DNA from: Prevotella sp.
GTDB taxonomy: Bacteria; Bacteroidota; Bacteroidia; Bacteroidales; Bacteroidaceae
Length of the DNA stretch: 64,000 nucleotides
Assembly: GCA_017458125.1 (NCBI GenBank)
Contig: JAFTGB010000022.1
Coordinates: 1 to 64,000, forward strand
Direction of reading: 5' to 3'
Positions 27,738 to 36,021 of this stretch are shown here, one piece after another. The notes under the pieces are model-generated. The model did not search any database and was not told the DNA's origin. It was given only the letters and a program-made list of their open reading frames with translations. A program made the position numbers and the translations under genes. Within the stretch, counting starts at the first letter, position 1. Each line of letters opens with the position of its first letter.

Positions 27738-28346
27738 ATGAAAAGGTTCCTGTATACAGCGATATTATCGCTGTTCACCCTCACCATTTCCGCCCAGACG
27801 GTAGCCCTCAACAGCGAGGGACTGGACGCCGCCTACGTGGAGACCATCAAGGGCCGTGCCCAGAAGATAGTCGACGGCCTGCACCTCGCCGACGCCGCCA
27901 AGGCTGAGAATGTCCGCAACATCATAGCCAACCGCTATTTCCTGCTCAACAAGATACACGAAACCTACAAGGACAATGCCGACAAGCGCGACGCTGAGCT
28001 CTTCAAGCATCACTTCGAGCTGGTCACCGCCCTCTCGCTCTATGTCGACGATGCCGCCATCGAGGCCGTCAAGGATGGCATGACCTACGGCGTAGTGCCT
28101 AAGACCTACCAGGCCCACTTGGACATGATACCCTCGCTGAAGGCCGAGGAGAAAGCCCAGATATTGGCGTGGCTCAAGGAAGCACGCGAGTTTGCCATGG
28201 ATGCCGAGAACTCCGACAAGAAGCACGGCTGGTTCGGCAAATACAAGGGTCGCATCAACAACTGGCTCTCCGCCCGTGGTTACGACCTGGTGAAAGAGCG
28301 CGAGGCATGGTACAAGCGCATTGAAGAAAAGAAAGAAAAGAAATGA
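27738..28346 (+). CDS. DUF3826 family exported protein
   Basis: The 202-residue protein has a signal peptide (MKRFLYTAILSLFTLTISAQ) and an all-helical mature part with RAQKIVDGLHLADAAKAENV, IIANRYFLLNKIHE and the conserved YGVVPKTYQAHLDMIPSL. It ends in a basic coiled tail, RIEEKKEKK. DUF3826 proteins are common in Bacteroidetes pectin and rhamnogalacturonan loci, but no activity is known to me. The gene begins 1 bp after the PL1 stop and its stop overlaps the next start by 4 bp (ATGA), so translation of all three is probably coupled. The context suggests a periplasmic or surface helper in pectin use. Confidence 0.87.
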   Translation: MKRFLYTAILSLFTLTISAQTVALNSEGLDAAYVETIKGRAQKIVDGLHLADAAKAENVRNIIANRYFLLNKIHETYKDNADKRDAELFKHHFELVTALSLYVDDAAIEAVKDGMTYGVVPKTYQAHLDMIPSLKAEEKAQILAWLKEAREFAMDAENSDKKHGWFGKYKGRINNWLSARGYDLVKEREAWYKRIEEKKEKK

Positions 28347-31300
28347 TCAGACAACTGTTACTTGCAGTCACTGCACTCTTTGTAATTCCATCGGCAGCCC
28401 AAGAGGTGCCGATGGATTACTCGTATTGCGGCTACCATCGTTCAGAACAGCCCATTCCTTCAGCAAAGGTTGTGGCCTACGTGCAGCCGACAGGCGGCGA
28501 TGATGCGGAACTGATACAGCAAGCCATCGACTGGGTCGGTCGCCAGAAGGCCGACCGGCTGACGGGGCTTCGTGGTGCCGTGCTCTTAGCCGAGGGCACC
28601 TTCACCGTCAGCACGCCGCTGCGCATCACCACCGGCGGCGTCGTGCTGCGTGGCAGCGGGCGCGACAAGACCGTCATCCGCAAGACAGGTTTCGACCGCG
28701 GTGCCCTTATATATATAGAAGGTACGCGCGAGGTCACTGCGCTCGACACCCTCGACGTGGCCGACGCGTCCCCCGGCACCCTCACCGTCACCGTGCAGGG
28801 CAGCTCGTCTGCCCTGAAGAGTGGCGCGCGCATCGCCCTCTGGCGCCCCTCCACGCAGGAGTGGATAGCGTCGTTGGGCTGCACGTCGTTCGGCGGTGGC
28901 AAGCGCATGGGCTATTGGGCGTGGCACCCCGGCGACATCGACCTGCGCTGGAACCGTCACGTCGTGGCCGTCAACGGCAGTGCGGTGACCCTTGACGCTC
29001 CCCTCACCTGCAGCATCGAAGCGCGCTGGGGTGGGGCGAAAGCCATCGTCTGTGAGCACCGTGGTCTGGTGACGGAGAGCGGCGTGGAGAACCTGACGTT
29101 GGAAAGCAGTTACGACACGGCCCTGCCCATGGACGAGAACCACTGCTGGGACGGCGTCTACATGGCCGACGCTGAAGACTGCTGGGTGCGCATGGTCAAT
29201 TTCCGCCACTTCGCCGGTTCGGCGGTGGTCGTACAGAAGACGGCCAGCCGCGTCACCGTCGAAGACTGCAAGAGCCTGCAACCCGTCTCGGAGATTGGCG
29301 GCTTCCGCCGTCGCACCTTCCTGACCAACGGTGAGCTGGTGCTATTCCAGCGTTGCTACTCCGAGCACGGCATCAACGACTTCGCCGTCGGCCACACTGC
29401 CGCCGGACCCAATGCCTTTGTGCAGTGCGACAGCTATGAGTCGTTCGGTCCTTCCGGAGCCATTGCCTCATGGTCGCCGGGACTGTTGTTCGATGTCGTC
29501 AACATCGACGGCAACGACCTCGTATTGCGCAACTGGGAGCTGGAGAAGTTCGGAGCCGGCTGGAGCACAGCCAACAGCACGCTGTGGCAGTCGACGGCTT
29601 CCGGCCTCTTCGTCTATTCGCCTGACACGCTGAACCGCAACTGCTCCATAGGCTGCTGGGGACAGATAAACGGCAACGGCGACTACTCCGAAATGAACGA
29701 GCACGTCAAGCCCTACTCGCTCTTTGCCGCACAGTTGCAGCAACGCCTCGGGCGCGACGTCAGCAGCCAGTGCCGCGTCTTGGAGCGCAACACCAATGCC
29801 AGCAGTTCGCCCACCATCGAGGAGGCCATGCAGATGGCCGAGGAGGCCCTGCTGCCGCGCACCACCATGCGCATGTGGATTGACTCCGCCGTCTTCGCAG
29901 GCAGCGTCGCACCCGGTGCGCTGAAGCCTTTCACCTATACGGCCATGGTGCCGCGCGACCACCGCATCCATCGGTATGCCGTTGTCAATGGCTGGCTGAC
30001 CAAGAACGGTCACGTCCTGGTGGGCGGCAAGCATCAGACGCCGTGGTGGAACGGTCGCACCACCGACGCGGCCATGGCTAAGGCCAAGCCCGCGCTGACG
30101 CGCTTCGTACCCGGCTACGAGGGCACGGGCGGCACCGACCGCATCGACTCCGTCATTGCCCACATGCAGCGCACGCACACCCTGCTGTTCAGCCAGAACT
30201 ACGGCCTCTGGACCGACCGCCGCCGTGACGACCACGAGCGCATCCGCCGTAAGAACGGCGACGCGTGGGCACCGTTCTATGAGCAGCCCTTCGCCCGTAC
30301 GGGCCTGACGCAGGGCGGTTTCTCCGCCCTGGCCTGGGACGGCATGACGAAGTACGACCTGACGCAGCTCAACAAGTGGTACTTCTGGCGCTTGCAGCAG
30401 TTTGCCCGGAAGACCGAACCCCTCGGCATGCTGCTCAAGAACCAGCACTACTTCCAGCACAACATCCTGGAGGCCGGTGCCCACTGGGTGGACTGCCCGT
30501 GGCGCACGGCCAACAACGTGAACGGCACGCCGTTCGCGGAGCCTGTCAATTTCACCGGCGACAAGCGCATCTTCACCGCTACCCTGTTCTACGACGTCAC
30601 CAACCCGACGCTGCGCCAGCTGCACCGCCAGTACATCCGCCAGTCGTTAGACGCCTTCAAGGGCCAGCCCAACGTCATCCACAGCATCGGCGAGGAGTTC
30701 ACCGGGCCGCTGCCGTTCGTGCAGTTCTGGCTCGACGTCATTGCCGAGTGGGAGCAGGAGAACGGTCAGGTGCTGGTGGCCCTTGCCGTTAACAAGGACG
30801 TGCAGGATGCCATTCTGGCCGACCCCGTGCGCTCGCGTGTCGTCGACATCATCGACATCGAACAGTGGTTCTATCACGCCAAGGGCGAGTATGCCCCGCC
30901 TGGCGGTGTCAACATGGCCCAGCGCCAGTACATGCGTAAGATACGCACCGGCAGCGCCCGCTTTGCCGACGTCTACCGTGCCGTCAGCGAGTACCGCCAG
31001 CGCTATCCCGACAAGGCCGTCGTCTACTCCGCCCAGAAGCATCCCGAAATGTGCTGGGCCTCGCTGATGGCCGGCGGTTCGTGTGCGGCCATTCCCGTCA
31101 CCGAACCCGCTTTCCTCTACGAGGTAGCCACCATGCAGCCCGCGCGTCAGGGCGATGCCTGTCTGCTGAAGGGCGACAGCGGCTACGTCGTCTGTCTGGA
31201 GTCTGACGGCAGCGTTGCACTCGACTTGGGCAAGAGCCGTTATACGCTCTATCAGGTTGACGCCAAGACGGGTGCCGTCCGCCGTCTGCGCGACGCTTCC

Positions 31301-31351
31301 GGACCAACAGATATCAAGGGCAGCGGCATCTTTTGGCTGTCAAAGAAATAA
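28343..31351 (+). CDS. Large exported beta-helix plus hydrolase-like protein of a pectin operon (DUF6298-like)
   Basis: The 1002-residue protein has a signal peptide (MIRQLLLAVTALFVIPSAAQ). An N-terminal right-handed beta-helix follows (DDAELIQQAIDWVGRQ, GAVLLAEGTFTVSTPLRI, GVVLRGSGRDKTVI), as in pectin-lyase-fold proteins. From about residue 600 a second domain looks like a TIM-barrel hydrolase (DGMTKYDLTQLNKWYFWRL, HSIGEEFTGPLPF, VVDIIDIEQWFYHA). This matches what I recall of DUF6298 proteins of Bacteroidetes pectin loci. The Glu in HSIGEEFTGP is a possible catalytic acid, but that is inference. It is the last gene of the PL1-DUF3826 operon, and a strong terminator starts 12 bp after the stop. 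The substrate is unknown. Confidence 0.75.
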   Translation: MIRQLLLAVTALFVIPSAAQEVPMDYSYCGYHRSEQPIPSAKVVAYVQPTGGDDAELIQQAIDWVGRQKADRLTGLRGAVLLAEGTFTVSTPLRITTGGVVLRGSGRDKTVIRKTGFDRGALIYIEGTREVTALDTLDVADASPGTLTVTVQGSSSALKSGARIALWRPSTQEWIASLGCTSFGGGKRMGYWAWHPGDIDLRWNRHVVAVNGSAVTLDAPLTCSIEARWGGAKAIVCEHRGLVTESGVENLTLESSYDTALPMDENHCWDGVYMADAEDCWVRMVNFRHFAGSAVVVQKTASRVTVEDCKSLQPVSEIGGFRRRTFLTNGELVLFQRCYSEHGINDFAVGHTAAGPNAFVQCDSYESFGPSGAIASWSPGLLFDVVNIDGNDLVLRNWELEKFGAGWSTANSTLWQSTASGLFVYSPDTLNRNCSIGCWGQINGNGDYSEMNEHVKPYSLFAAQLQQRLGRDVSSQCRVLERNTNASSSPTIEEAMQMAEEALLPRTTMRMWIDSAVFAGSVAPGALKPFTYTAMVPRDHRIHRYAVVNGWLTKNGHVLVGGKHQTPWWNGRTTDAAMAKAKPALTRFVPGYEGTGGTDRIDSVIAHMQRTHTLLFSQNYGLWTDRRRDDHERIRRKNGDAWAPFYEQPFARTGLTQGGFSALAWDGMTKYDLTQLNKWYFWRLQQFARKTEPLGMLLKNQHYFQHNILEAGAHWVDCPWRTANNVNGTPFAEPVNFTGDKRIFTATLFYDVTNPTLRQLHRQYIRQSLDAFKGQPNVIHSIGEEFTGPLPFVQFWLDVIAEWEQENGQVLVALAVNKDVQDAILADPVRSRVVDIIDIEQWFYHAKGEYAPPGGVNMAQRQYMRKIRTGSARFADVYRAVSEYRQRYPDKAVVYSAQKHPEMCWASLMAGGSCAAIPVTEPAFLYEVATMQPARQGDACLLKGDSGYVVCLESDGSVALDLGKSRYTLYQVDAKTGAVRRLRDASGPTDIKGSGIFWLSKK

Positions 31352-31362
31352 GACGATAATGG

Positions 31363-31400
31363 GGAAATGCGGAAAAACCTGCATTTCCTCATTTTTTTTA
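31363..31400 (+). terminator. Rho-independent terminator of the pectin operon
   Basis: The stem GGAAATGC (31363-31370) pairs with GCATTTCC (31381-31388), followed by TCATTTTTTTTAA. It lies between the pectin operon and the sigma factor promoter. Confidence 0.88.
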
Positions 31401-31434
31401 ACGTTTTTTGTGTGCGTAGTTTTGTTATTTTCAT

Positions 31435-31442
31435 TACCTTTG
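31435..31442 (+). promoter_or_regulatory. -7 element of the ECF sigma factor gene
   Basis: TACCTTTG matches TAnnTTTG. Two TTTG elements lie upstream (31407-31410 and 31421-31424), but neither is at the ideal spacing. The element lies upstream of the chosen ATG at 31484 and inside the longer possible reading, which supports that start. Confidence 0.6.
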
Positions 31443-31483
31443 CAAGTAGAAAACAAACTACTGACAAAAACTTATCTCTCGTT

Positions 31484-32047
31484 ATGGCTACCAAGAACCT
31501 CAAGGAGCGCACCCAGCAACTGGTGGCGCAGTTCTGCGCAGGCGACAATCAGGCATACGCCCAGTTGTATGACATGTATGTCCAGATGCTTTTCAATTAT
31601 GGCCTGAAGCTCACCAACGACCATGAGCTGCTGAAGGACTGTATCCACGACGTCTTTGTTAAGGTTTATAACAAACGCAACGAGAAGAATGCCATCAACA
31701 ATCTCTGTTCCTATCTCATCATCTCGCTCAAGAACCGCCTGCTCGACGAGTTCCGGCGCCAGACCTTCACTACTCCCAACGAGGTAGAGGAGTATGAGTA
31801 CCGCCGGGCCACTGACGATGTGGAGCGCGACTACCTGCATACAGAGCGCGAACTGCTGCAGTCGTCGCATGTAGCCCGACTGATGAAGCACCTGACGCGC
31901 CGTCAGCGTCAGGCCATCACCCTCTATTATTTAGAGGAGCGCAAGTATGACGAGATTTGCGGCATCATGCAGATGAACTACCACTCCGTTCGCAACCTGA
32001 TGCACCGGGGTATGCTGAAGTTGCGCGAGGCCGCCTTCTCTGCCTGA
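31484..32047 (+). CDS. ECF-type RNA polymerase sigma-70 factor
   Basis: The 187-residue protein has a sigma2 region (GDNQAYAQLYDMYVQ to YLIISLKNRLLDEFRR, about residues 20-90) and a sigma4 helix-turn-helix (LTRRQRQAITLYYLEERKYD, MNYHSVRNLMHRGMLKLRE, about 130-180). Such factors redirect RNA polymerase in Bacteroidetes and often act with a FecR anti-sigma and a TonB-dependent receptor. I chose the ATG at 31484 (MATKNLKERTQQ), since longer starts run through the promoter. Directly downstream is an 84-residue protein resembling only the cytoplasmic end of a FecR. No receptor (SusC-type) gene follows. Closeness to the pectin operon suggests, but does not show, that it controls that operon. Confidence 0.9.
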   Translation: MATKNLKERTQQLVAQFCAGDNQAYAQLYDMYVQMLFNYGLKLTNDHELLKDCIHDVFVKVYNKRNEKNAINNLCSYLIISLKNRLLDEFRRQTFTTPNEVEEYEYRRATDDVERDYLHTERELLQSSHVARLMKHLTRRQRQAITLYYLEERKYDEICGIMQMNYHSVRNLMHRGMLKLREAAFSA

Positions 32048-32120
32048 TGTTTCCTTCTTTTCTTCCGTTTATGTGGTGACATATTGCCTTGTGCTCCGTC
32101 TATAGATAAAGCCTGAGCAC

Positions 32121-32375
32121 GTGAAGAGAGTAATATATACCAAGGTAGAACAGTTCCTTTGTGATGACGATTTCATCCGCTATGTCATGGACACTTGTCC
32201 CGACGGTGACTCCTATTGGGTCTCTTACCTTAACGCCTCGCCGCCCATACGCTCAGCCTACCTGAAAGCCTACGACATCCTGTTGCACCTTGACGACTGT
32301 GACCTGCTGACGCCCGAGCAGGCCGAACGCCTGAAGCGCCGCATCGTCAACACCCTTCAAGCCACCGTCAACTAA
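32121..32375 (+). CDS. Small protein resembling the sigma-binding domain of a FecR anti-sigma factor
   Basis: The 84-residue protein starts with GTG at 32121, 73 bp after the sigma factor. The segment FLCDDDFIRYVMDTCPDGDS-YWVSYLN is the pattern of the N-terminal cytoplasmic domain of many Bacteroidetes FecR anti-sigma factors (FLxDxxFIRWVxxP...SDxYWxxFL). It ends at LKRRIVNTLQATVN, with no transmembrane segment and no periplasmic FecR domain, where a full FecR would have about 320 residues. No remnant of the missing part follows: the next gene, rnhB, is convergent and its stop overlaps this stop by a few bases. It may be a soluble, unanchored anti-sigma factor. The homology is from pattern recognition only. 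Confidence 0.6.
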   Translation: MKRVIYTKVEQFLCDDDFIRYVMDTCPDGDSYWVSYLNASPPIRSAYLKAYDILLHLDDCDLLTPEQAERLKRRIVNTLQATVN

Positions 32376-33013
32376 TCCTGGAAGTCTAAGGTCAGCTGGC
32401 CGTCACCTAACATGTTGAACGTCTTCCTGTGATACGGAGTGATGCCGTACAGGCGTATGGCCTCACGGTGCTTCTTCGTGGGGTAGCCCTTGTTCGACAG
32501 CCAGTCGTACTGCGGGTACTCCACGGCCAGCGCGTCCATGTAGTCGTCGCGGTACGTCTTGGCCAGTATGGATGCCGCGGCAATGCTCAGGTACTTGCCG
32601 TCGCCCTTGACAATCGTCGTATAAGGTATGCTCTTGCCTCTTGCTTCTTGCCTCTTGCTTCTCTCAAAATACGGCTTAAAGCGGTTGCCGTCCACGATGA
32701 TGGCTTCAGGGCGTACCGTCAGCTGGTCCAGCGCGCGGTGCATGGCCAGTATGGAGGCGTTGAGGATGTTTATCCTATCAATCTCTTCAGGTGTGACCAC
32801 GCCTACGGCCCACGCCACGGCGTCGCGTTCAATGATGCCGCGCAGCAGCTTGCGCCGCCTGTCGGTCAGCTGCTTCGAGTCGTTCAGCTCGTCGTTGTGG
32901 TAGTCTTCAGGCAGTATGACGGCAGCAGCAAAGACGCTGCCTGCCAGGCATCCGCGTCCTGCTTCGTCGCAGCCCGCCTCCACCTTTCCTTTGTTATAAT
33001 GGCTTAGAAGCAT
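32372..33013 (-). CDS. rnhB: Ribonuclease HII
   Basis: RNase HII cleaves the RNA strand of RNA-DNA hybrids and removes single ribonucleotides from DNA. The 213-residue protein has the catalytic DEAGRG (Asp16, Glu17), the IIVDGN Asp and the AAASILAKTYRDDYM segment of the family. A short stretch, FERSKRQEARGKSIPY (about residues 116-131), is encoded by a repeated CTTGCCTCTTGCTTC phrase (plus-strand sequence at 32630-32674). In homologues this is a variable surface loop, so the repeat seems to be an insertion that was tolerated. The gene is last in an operon with DUF2851, thioesterase and dprA. Confidence 0.94.
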   Translation of the reverse strand: MLLSHYNKGKVEAGCDEAGRGCLAGSVFAAAVILPEDYHNDELNDSKQLTDRRRKLLRGIIERDAVAWAVGVVTPEEIDRINILNASILAMHRALDQLTVRPEAIIVDGNRFKPYFERSKRQEARGKSIPYTTIVKGDGKYLSIAAASILAKTYRDDYMDALAVEYPQYDWLSNKGYPTKKHREAIRLYGITPYHRKTFNMLGDGQLTLDFQD

Positions 33014-33034
33014 TTCTTTCTCAACACTAAACAG

Positions 33035-34147
33035 TCAGCTAATCAAGTGGTATGTTCCGCCGGCCATGGGTTTGACGATGCCCTTCATCTCTAACGAGAA
33101 GAGCAGAGCCGTCAGCTGGCCGATGGGCAGGTTGGTGCGAATGCTGATGAGGTTCAGCTGCAAGTCGTTCTTCTGCCGCAGCACGTCCGCCACGCAGCGC
33201 TCCTCCGCGCTGAGGTCCGGAAACAGCTGCCGCTCCACGGTTTCCGTGCGTTGGTTGGCCGTCTGCCAGCCCATGGACTCTAAGAAGTCCTTGGCCGATG
33301 TGATGAGCGCTGCCGTATTGTTGCGTATCATGCGGTTGCAGCCCTCCGACGTGGCCATGCCCACCGCCCCAGGGAATGCGAAGACGTCGCGGCCGTACTC
33401 CTGGGCTATGCGGCAGGTGATGAGTCCTCCGCCTTTGATGGCACTCTCGACGAGTATGGTGGCGTCGCTGATGCCCGCCACGATGCGGTTGCGCTGTCGG
33501 AAGTTGTTGGGCAGCGGTTCCGTCTGCGACATGTATTCCGTCAGCAGTCCGCCGTGCTTCACCATGTCGGCGGCCGTCGACCGGTGTGCGCTGGGATAGA
33601 TCTGGTCCAGTCCGTGCGCCAGCACGCCCACCGTGTCGTAGCCCTGTTGCATGGCGTTGCGGTGGGCGCAGATGTCGATGCCGTAGGCCAGTCCGCTGAC
33701 CACGAGCACCTGCGGGCACTGCTGCCGCAGGTCGCTCAGGAAGCGTTGCACCAGGTCCTGACCGTAGGCTGTGCAGTGTCGCGTGCCCACCATGTTGAGG
33801 ATGTAGCGCTGGTTGAGGCTTGCCGTCCCCTTGTAGTACAGCACAATCGGTGCGTCGGGGCACTCGCGCAGCCGCTGCGGATAGTCCGGGTCGCTGAGCG
33901 TCAGCGCCTGTATGCCCGACTTGCTGATGAACTCCATCTCGGCGGCGGCGCGTCGCAGGGCGTTGTCCCAGTGGCGCAGGCTTTCGCGCAGCCGCGGCGT
34001 GGTGTCGCCGACGGCATCGCCAATGTCGTTGCGGTGCTCGTAGACGGCCTGGCTGCTGCCCATGGCCTGATAGAGTCGCAGTGCCATGTCGGCACTGAAG
34101 CCCGTCATGCGCGTCAGCGCTATGCTGTAGTAGACGTCGTCGTTCAT
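33035..34147 (-). CDS. dprA: DprA, DNA-processing protein A
   Basis: DprA loads RecA on incoming single-stranded DNA during natural transformation. The 370-residue protein has an N-terminal SAM-like region, the Rossmann core with NMVGTRHCTAYGQDLV, GLAYGIDICAHRNAM, GVLAHGLDQIYPSAHR, NRIVAGISDATILVESA and GRDVFAFPG, and a C-terminal winged-helix domain (SIRTNLPIGQLTALLFSLE). The start ATG at 34147 overlaps the thioesterase stop by 4 bp (ATGA), which fits coupled translation. It lies between the thioesterase and rnhB. Natural competence itself cannot be inferred from this gene, since dprA is nearly universal. Confidence 0.94.
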   Translation of the reverse strand: MNDDVYYSIALTRMTGFSADMALRLYQAMGSSQAVYEHRNDIGDAVGDTTPRLRESLRHWDNALRRAAAEMEFISKSGIQALTLSDPDYPQRLRECPDAPIVLYYKGTASLNQRYILNMVGTRHCTAYGQDLVQRFLSDLRQQCPQVLVVSGLAYGIDICAHRNAMQQGYDTVGVLAHGLDQIYPSAHRSTAADMVKHGGLLTEYMSQTEPLPNNFRQRNRIVAGISDATILVESAIKGGGLITCRIAQEYGRDVFAFPGAVGMATSEGCNRMIRNNTAALITSAKDFLESMGWQTANQRTETVERQLFPDLSAEERCVADVLRQKNDLQLNLISIRTNLPIGQLTALLFSLEMKGIVKPMAGGTYHLIS

Positions 34148-34545
34148 AGGTAAGGGGCAAAGGCTTTGTCGTATTCTTCGCTTTCGCCTAAGCGTCCGTC
34201 TATCAGGCAGACGAGCATCACCTTCGCCTTGAAGCAGATGGCTTCGTCGCCGGCGCGGTAGATGTCTTGGTGGAAGATGTACTTGAAGGCATCTTTCTCC
34301 AGCCACAGTCGCGAAATGAACTCGTCGTCGCAGCGCAGCGGTGTCTTGTACTGCAGCTCCATGCGGGCCACCACGGCGTCGATGCCGCGTGAGTGCATTT
34401 CAGCGAAGCTCAGTCCGCACTCTTTCAGAAACAGGTGGCGCGTATGCTCGGCATAGTGCAGGTAGTTGGCGTTGTTGACGATGCCTTCTATGTCGCACTC
34501 GTAGTCGCGCACTTCCATTCGGGTTTCAAAAACGTATTTTCTCAT
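34144..34545 (-). CDS. Acyl-CoA thioesterase of the 4-hydroxybenzoyl-CoA (hot-dog) family
   Basis: The 133-residue protein has the YbgC/FadM-type hot-dog fold: RDYECDIEGIVNNANYLHY (Asp and Asn of the active-site helix), then EHTRHLFLKECGLSFAEM and VARMELQYKTPLRCDDEF. These cytoplasmic enzymes hydrolyse acyl-CoA thioesters; the acyl group here is unknown. The gene begins 5 bp after the DUF2851 stop and overlaps dprA by 4 bp. The DUF2851-thioesterase-dprA-rnhB order looks like a single transcript from the promoter at 35917. Confidence 0.92.
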   Translation of the reverse strand: MRKYVFETRMEVRDYECDIEGIVNNANYLHYAEHTRHLFLKECGLSFAEMHSRGIDAVVARMELQYKTPLRCDDEFISRLWLEKDAFKYIFHQDIYRAGDEAICFKAKVMLVCLIDGRLGESEEYDKAFAPYL

Positions 34546-34550
34546 TGTTT

Positions 34551-35876
34551 TTAGTGGGGGTTAGTGGGGGGTGTGGGCATTTGTGGGTGCTTCAGGTATT
34601 CGTAGCCGAAGCGGCAGCGCAGGCAGTCCTTGCGGTCGCAGTATTCGCGCTTCAGCTGGATGAGCGCCTGCGAGTCGCCCGCCGTCTTCACCTCCAGTCC
34701 GCACTCCTGCCAGAGCCGTATGATGTGGTTGTGCTCGGCCTTCAGCTGTTCCAGGATGTCGAAGGCGCGGTCGCACAGCGCATCGCGCATCGTGTGGCGG
34801 CCGTAGGCGAAGAGCATGGGCACGCAGGTGTTGATGATGAGCAGGCTGATGCTCCCCGGCGACAGGTGCTTGGCGTTGCGAACGCTCTCGGAGCCGAAGG
34901 TGTAGTGCGTCTGCCAGTAGGGTGTCACCTGCGTGCGCAGCAGTTCGCTGAGGCTCGCCATGTCCTTGCACGCTATGAGCTGCGACAGTCCGGCCTTGCG
35001 CTCGTAGTAGACGTTGGCCAGCTGTGCCAGCCTGATGTGTGGGAAGTTCTGCGGCCGCAGACGGAGGAACCGCCACCGTTTGTAGTCCATGGGCTGCAGG
35101 CTGAACTTATGCGCCAGATACTGGTACTCGTTGCGCAGGCGGGCGAAGTAGCCCTCCGTCAACGCCTGCTGTTGGTAGCGCTCGGGCACGGCCTCCATGG
35201 CGAGCAGTCCGGCCTGGCCGAGGAAGACGGCTTCTATCTGGAACAGATTGTCGCGGTGCTTGCCCACGGCGCTGAGTGGAATGTGGCGTGCCCACTCCTC
35301 GAAGGCGTCGCCGTTGATGCCGAAACCGTAGTTGCGTGCCAGCGTCATGAAGTAGGCGTCCTCCCACGACCCGCCGCACTGTCTGACGCGCTGCTCTATG
35401 GCCGTGGTTTTCTGCTCCAGGCGCTCCGTCTGCAGGGCGGCCATCCAGGCGTGGACGGTGAGCCGCGGCAGGTTGGGGATGACGCGGTAGCAGGGTGGGT
35501 AGCTGTCGGTGCGCAGCAGTTCCTCGTAGTTGTCGCTGACCGCTGGCGGCACCGTCAGGCACACCTGCGGCACAAAGTCGCCCTTCGACGTCTGCACGTC
35601 GCGGTCGGCCTCGCCCACCACGTGCAGTATGACGTTGTCGTAGGCGGCATCGCTGTCGTGGCCGTGCTGGTACCAGTGCGACGCGCGGTCGTGCAGCTCC
35701 ACGTTGCCCACCCACAGCGTGCCCCCTATCCTCACTTTGGCGTTGAAGAAGTCGGGTCCCGCATTGCGGTTGTGCAGCCCCGGGTCTATGACCTCGATGC
35801 GCCGTCCGTCGGTGGTCTCCAGTCCCGTGGCCGGCCACATCTTGTGTTTCCAGCAGTAGTGCAGCAGCTGTTCCAT
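34551..35876 (-). CDS. DUF2851 family protein
   Basis: The 441-residue protein begins MEQLLHYCWKHKMWP, followed by GRRIEVIDPGLHNRNAGPDF and GNVELHDRASHWYQHGHD, which are the hallmarks of DUF2851. It ends in a cysteine-bearing segment, YCDRKDCLRCRFGYEYL, also typical. The conserved GPDFFNAKV-x-ELH pattern (Asp, then Glu) suggests a nuclease-like fold, but no activity is established to my knowledge. It is the first gene of the operon with thioesterase, dprA and rnhB, and this linkage hints at a DNA-related task. The promoter is about 40 bp upstream. Confidence 0.88.
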   Translation of the reverse strand: MEQLLHYCWKHKMWPATGLETTDGRRIEVIDPGLHNRNAGPDFFNAKVRIGGTLWVGNVELHDRASHWYQHGHDSDAAYDNVILHVVGEADRDVQTSKGDFVPQVCLTVPPAVSDNYEELLRTDSYPPCYRVIPNLPRLTVHAWMAALQTERLEQKTTAIEQRVRQCGGSWEDAYFMTLARNYGFGINGDAFEEWARHIPLSAVGKHRDNLFQIEAVFLGQAGLLAMEAVPERYQQQALTEGYFARLRNEYQYLAHKFSLQPMDYKRWRFLRLRPQNFPHIRLAQLANVYYERKAGLSQLIACKDMASLSELLRTQVTPYWQTHYTFGSESVRNAKHLSPGSISLLIINTCVPMLFAYGRHTMRDALCDRAFDILEQLKAEHNHIIRLWQECGLEVKTAGDSQALIQLKREYCDRKDCLRCRFGYEYLKHPQMPTPPTNPH

Positions 35877-35916
35877 GGCGTTGAGCTTTATTTTTGCGTT
35901 GATGTTACAGTGCCTA

Positions 35917-35924
35917 CAAAGTTA
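35917..35924 (-). promoter_or_regulatory. -7 element of the DUF2851-dprA-rnhB operon
   Basis: The minus strand reads TAACTTTG, a TAnnTTTG match, about 40 bp before the DUF2851 ATG. No good -33 element is visible. Confidence 0.5.
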
Positions 35925-36021
35925 CGAAATGTTGCTGGAAAATGCAAGTATTTCCGTTTCTTTTTGCAGCGTGACCACTTTTGATGTGCCACAGTCTCAC
36001 ATTTTCCGTAATTTATGCTTA

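Noticed and set aside
31367-31483. Longer start for the sigma factor
   Set aside because: The added residues (MRKNLHFLIFFNVFCV...) are encoded by the terminator and the promoter region, and the ATG at 31484 gives the family N-terminus.
34555-35984. Long open frames on the plus strand opposite DUF2851, dprA and other genes
   Set aside because: They follow the codon pattern of the GC-rich genes on the other strand, have no domain, and lack promoters.
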